A stretch of DNA of 64,000 bases. It comes from Chitinophagaceae bacterium. Its GTDB lineage: Bacteria; Bacteroidota; Bacteroidia; Chitinophagales; Chitinophagaceae. Below are positions 61,128-64,000 of this stretch, one piece after another. The position numbers and the translations under genes were made by a program. Below the pieces are notes generated by a model, which saw only the letters and a program-made list of their open reading frames with translations, ran no database searches and was not told the DNA's origin. Where the stretch lies: contig JADKKJ010000011.1 of assembly GCA_016720565.1 (NCBI GenBank), positions 62,001 to 126,000 on the forward strand, written 5' to 3'. Each line of letters starts with the position of its first letter. Within the stretch, counting starts at the first letter, position 1.

Positions 61128-62089
61128 GAAATTTTGTTTCCGTCAGGGATGTAACAGATATTGACGCGCTGGTGAAAAAAGCACTGGCCTTCAAAGCAGA
61201 TCCTTATTCTGCTGAAACACTAGGCAAAAGGAAAAGAGTAGGCTGCCTGTTTCTGAATCCCAGCATGCGTACCCGGTTAAGCACGCAACTGGCCGCGCAA
61301 AACCTGGGTATGGAAGTAATGGTATTCAACGTAGGTAGTGAAGGCTGGGCCCTTGAGTTTGAAGAAGAGGCCATCATGAGCGGAAGCACGGTAGAACATA
61401 TTAAAGATGCAGCGCCGGTGTTTGGAAAATATTTCGATATACTGGCAATTCGCACTTTTCCCTCACTTAAAAACAGGGAAGATGATTACAGCGAACTATA
61501 TATAAAACAGCTCATAAAATATGCGGGCATACCTGTAGTAAGCCTGGAAAGCTCCACCCTTCATCCACTGCAATCATTTACAGATATCATAAGCATCCAG
61601 GAATCATTAAATGAGGCCCCTGTCATTGGGCGTAAACCAAAGATCGTTCTCAGCTGGGCCCCGCACATAAAGCCTTTGCCCCAGTGCGTGGCCAATAGTT
61701 TTTCCCAATGGATCACCCAATGGAACAAAGCTGATTTTGTGATCACCCATCCTGAAGATTATGAACTCAGCGAAGAATTCACTTTAGGCGCCACGATCAT
61801 GCATGACCAGAAGAAAGCGCTGGAAGGTGCCGATTTTGTGTACGTAAAGAACTGGAGTACTTTTAAAGACTATGGTAAGATCTATACCAATGATCCCGAA
61901 TGGATGCTGACACAGGACTCCTGGTCAGTCACCAATAACGCTAAAGTGATGCATTGCCTTCCCGTGAGAAGAAATGTGGAGCTTAGCGATGAGATCCTTG
62001 ACGGACCCATGAGTATAGTGACCCGCCAGGCCGGAAACCGGGTATGGGCCGCACAAACCGTATTATCAGAGATACTAACCCATGGATAA
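61124..62089 (+). CDS. argF': N-acylornithine carbamoyltransferase (ArgF', succinyl type likely)
   Basis: This 321-residue transcarbamylase has the carbamoyl phosphate motif SMRTRLSTQLA (residues 47-57), LESSTLHPLQSFTDI and MHCLPVRRNVELSD. It belongs to the acetyl/succinylornithine branch rather than the ordinary ornithine branch, because it has the WALEFEEEAIMSGS and VEHIKD segments and the HCLPVRRN motif of this group. Residue 90, which is Pro in the Bacteroides succinylornithine enzyme and Glu in Xanthomonas acetylornithine enzyme, is Val here. It overlaps argB by 8 nt. Confidence 0.88.
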   Translation: MRNFVSVRDVTDIDALVKKALAFKADPYSAETLGKRKRVGCLFLNPSMRTRLSTQLAAQNLGMEVMVFNVGSEGWALEFEEEAIMSGSTVEHIKDAAPVFGKYFDILAIRTFPSLKNREDDYSELYIKQLIKYAGIPVVSLESSTLHPLQSFTDIISIQESLNEAPVIGRKPKIVLSWAPHIKPLPQCVANSFSQWITQWNKADFVITHPEDYELSEEFTLGATIMHDQKKALEGADFVYVKNWSTFKDYGKIYTNDPEWMLTQDSWSVTNNAKVMHCLPVRRNVELSDEILDGPMSIVTRQAGNRVWAAQTVLSEILTHG

Positions 62090-62879
62090 ATTACACGTAA
62101 TAAAGATCGGAGGCAATGTGATCGATGATGAGGCATTGTTGAATGACCTGTTATTGCAATTCGCATCCCTCCAGGGGAAAAAAATTTTGGTACATGGAGG
62201 GGGTAAACTGGCCACCCGCATGGCTGAGAAATTAGCCATACCTCAGCAACTGGTGGATGGACGAAGGATCACTGATGCGGAAACATTGAAGATCGTGACC
62301 ATGGTCTATGCCGGTTTCATAAATAAGAATATAGTAGCCCGACTTCAATCCATGAAATGCAATGCCATCGGCCTTACCGGCGCAGATGCAGGATCGATCC
62401 TGGCGCATAAAAGAAAACACCCCACACTTGATTTTGGATTTGTAGGCGATATAGACCATGTGAACCCTTTATTCATCCAGGGATTACTGGAACAGGGACT
62501 ATCCATGGTGATGGCCCCTATTACCCATGATGGGAACGGACAATTATTGAATACCAATGCGGATACCATCGCGCAGGAAATAGCCAAAGCCATGAGCGCC
62601 TGCTTTGAGACCAAACTGATCTATACCTTTGAGAAGGCGGGTGTACTGCTGGATGTGGAGGATGAAGGATCTTTGATCCGCCGCCTTAGCAGAGATTATT
62701 ATAAAGAACTGAAAGAACCAGGGGAAGGTCCCGTTCGCATTTTCGCCGGTATGATACCAAAACTGGATAATGCTTTTGCGGCCATCGATAGTGGTGTAAA
62801 AGAAGTGATCATTGGAAAAGCAGGCCAGTTGCAGGAACTGATCGCCGGAACAGCCGGAACAACCATCATTCATGAATGA
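62082..62879 (+). CDS. argB: N-acetyl(succinyl)glutamate kinase
   Basis: This 265-residue amino-acid kinase has HVIKIGGNVIDDE (residues 5-17; K and GGN phosphate loop), ILVHGGGKLATRMAEKL (about 35-51), DGRRITDAETLKIV, and the C-terminal FAGMIPKLDNAFAAIDSGV. It phosphorylates N-acylglutamate. It starts 8 nt inside argF' and ends 8 nt inside argE, so the genes are tightly coupled. Confidence 0.94.
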   Translation: MDKLHVIKIGGNVIDDEALLNDLLLQFASLQGKKILVHGGGKLATRMAEKLAIPQQLVDGRRITDAETLKIVTMVYAGFINKNIVARLQSMKCNAIGLTGADAGSILAHKRKHPTLDFGFVGDIDHVNPLFIQGLLEQGLSMVMAPITHDGNGQLLNTNADTIAQEIAKAMSACFETKLIYTFEKAGVLLDVEDEGSLIRRLSRDYYKELKEPGEGPVRIFAGMIPKLDNAFAAIDSGVKEVIIGKAGQLQELIAGTAGTTIIHE

Positions 62880-63942
62880 ACAACATCAACAACTGTCAGG
62901 TAAGGTCATAGGCCTTTTGCAAAAACTGATCGCCACTCCTTCTTTCAGCCGTGAAGAAGGAAAGACGGCAGGCATCCTGGAAGATTTTCTTTCGTCAGAA
63001 AATGTAAAGACCTCGCGGGCCGGAAATAATGTGTTCGCACTTTGCAAACATTTTGATTCTTCCAAACCCAGCCTGCTCCTTAATTCCCATCACGATACAG
63101 TAAAACCCAATGCCCAATATGTAAGAGACCCTTTTGACGGGGCCATTGAAGACGGAAAATTATTCGGCCTTGGTTCTAATGATGCAGGTGGTTGCCTGGT
63201 ATCCCTGCTGGCCTGCTTTCTTTATTACTATGAAAGAACGGGCCTGAATTATAACCTGGTCTTTGCCGCGACTGCAGAAGAAGAAATATCAGGAAGCGGA
63301 GGGGTTGAGTTTGTGATCCCTCATCTTCCAAAAATTGATGCGGCTATTGTTGGTGAACCTACTTTAATGCAAATGGCAGTAGCAGAAAGAGGATTGATGG
63401 TGTTAGATTGCGTAGCGGAAGGAAAAGCCGGTCATGCCGCCCGCAATGAAGGTGAGAATGCCATTTATAAAGCGATGGCAGATATAAACTGGTTTAACCA
63501 GTATCAGTTTCCAAAGGTCTCTGACCTGCTCGGCGCCAATAAAATGAGTGTTACTGTGATCGAAACCAGTAATAAAGCGCATAATGTGGTTCCCCCCTCC
63601 TGCCAGTTCGTAGTGGATACGAGGATCAATGAACGTTATAATTTTGAAGAAGTACTGGAGATCATCCGCGCTAATGTGAAAAGCATTGTAACCCCCAGGA
63701 GTTTTCGCCTGCGTTCCACGGCTATTCCCCTGGACCATCCGCTGGTGAAGGCAGGGATAACCCTGGGAAGGACCTATTATGGCTCTCCTACCACCTCAGA
63801 TAAAGCCCTGATGCCATTCCCGGCCCTTAAAATGGGTCCCGGCGATTCAGCAAGAAGTCATACAGCAGATGAGTATATTTATGTAAGGGAGATCGAAGAA
63901 GGTATTCAACTTTATATTCAGTTATTAAACCAGGTAGTCTGA
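62872..63942 (+). CDS. argE: M20-family N-acylornithine deacylase (ArgE-like)
   Basis: This 356-residue metallopeptidase of the M20 family has SHHDTVKPNAQYVRDPFDG (metal site), GLGSNDAGGCLVSLLA (Asp of the second metal site), ATAEEEISGSGGVEF (Glu pair) and DAAIVGEPTLMQMAV. It removes the acyl group from N-acylcitrulline or acylornithine. With ArgF' of this branch, N-acylcitrulline is the natural substrate. argH starts in a 1-nt overlap (TGATG). Confidence 0.92.
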   Translation: MNEQHQQLSGKVIGLLQKLIATPSFSREEGKTAGILEDFLSSENVKTSRAGNNVFALCKHFDSSKPSLLLNSHHDTVKPNAQYVRDPFDGAIEDGKLFGLGSNDAGGCLVSLLACFLYYYERTGLNYNLVFAATAEEEISGSGGVEFVIPHLPKIDAAIVGEPTLMQMAVAERGLMVLDCVAEGKAGHAARNEGENAIYKAMADINWFNQYQFPKVSDLLGANKMSVTVIETSNKAHNVVPPSCQFVVDTRINERYNFEEVLEIIRANVKSIVTPRSFRLRSTAIPLDHPLVKAGITLGRTYYGSPTTSDKALMPFPALKMGPGDSARSHTADEYIYVREIEEGIQLYIQLLNQVV

Positions 63943-64000
63943 TGAAGCTATGGCAAAAAGATAAAACGGCATTGAAGGAGGTGGACCGGTTCACAGTAGG
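63942..64000 (+). CDS. argH: Argininosuccinate lyase, N-terminal start only
   Basis: Only 19 complete codons are in the window. The ATG at 63942 overlaps the argE stop (TGATG) and the first residues (MKLWQKDKTALKEVDRFTV) match the start of Bacteroidota ArgH proteins. It would complete arginine synthesis from argininosuccinate. The rest lies outside the window. Confidence 0.75.
   Translation, partial: MKLWQKDKTALKEVDRFTV

Noticed and set aside
1..64000. tRNA, rRNA, prophage or integrative element
   Set aside because: I saw no tRNA-like cloverleaf at gene ends, no rRNA-like sequence, and no integrase, transposase or phage structural genes.

Overview
The window looks like chromosomal DNA of a Bacteroidota bacterium, most likely a Chitinophagaceae-type member of the phylum. 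Evidence: a fused CcoNO cytochrome cbb3 oxidase subunit, a type IX secretion sorting domain (gliding-motility type), a PorP/SprF protein, a Bacteroidota-type ArgF' transcarbamylase, several promoters of the TTG-N18-23-TAnnTTTG class, and very few Shine-Dalgarno sequences. No rRNA, tRNA, CRISPR array, transposase or phage gene was seen.

Layout. 1-7053 (+): a cbb3 oxidase and assembly cluster (ccoI end, ccoS, ccoNO, ccoQ, ccoP, ccoG, ccoH, SafE/UreH-like membrane protein). 7054-7315: a hairpin terminator plus a roughly 105-bp imperfect inverted repeat. 7316-21363: mixed housekeeping and surface genes (trmD, GH109-like oxidoreductase, fatty acid desaturase, large BNR-repeat protein, adenine deaminase, DUF3078 protein, T9SS cargo, and a LiaF-like/LytS/LytTR regulatory operon).

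21366-50895 (-): a 29-kb co-directional run that is the most unusual part. It holds eight histidine kinases that carry nearly the same transmitter core behind completely different sensors: four TPR/periplasmic types, one HAMP type, one beta-propeller type, one short cytoplasmic type, and a 2540-residue cytoplasmic protein with twelve tandem copies of a roughly 185-residue module. The only receivers in the run are one stand-alone REC and one REC-adenylate cyclase. It also holds an HD-YitT-DUF2179 fusion, a small PstS-like periplasmic protein, a FIST sensor, a PGM1-type ATP-grasp ligase and anmK. Most adjacent genes overlap by 1 or 4 nt or sit within about 30 nt, so translational coupling is likely. 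My reading (inference) is a many-sensors-to-few-outputs network that feeds cAMP.

50896-56668: upp, a PorP/SprF protein, a small beta-rich exported protein, a DASS anion symporter, an EI24/CysZ-like membrane protein and an RsmI-like methyltransferase. 56669-64000 (+): an arginine biosynthesis operon (GNAT acyltransferase, argG, argC, argD, argF', argB, argE, start of argH). A consensus promoter and a 40-codon leader ORF ending in an Arg-Pro-Arg-Arg-Arg run precede it, with competing hairpins: a good candidate for ribosome-mediated attenuation. ArgF' has Val at the position that discriminates acetyl- from succinylornithine, which points to a succinylated pathway.

All calls come from reading motifs and gene order; no database search was run. 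Residue positions given as 'about' are estimates.
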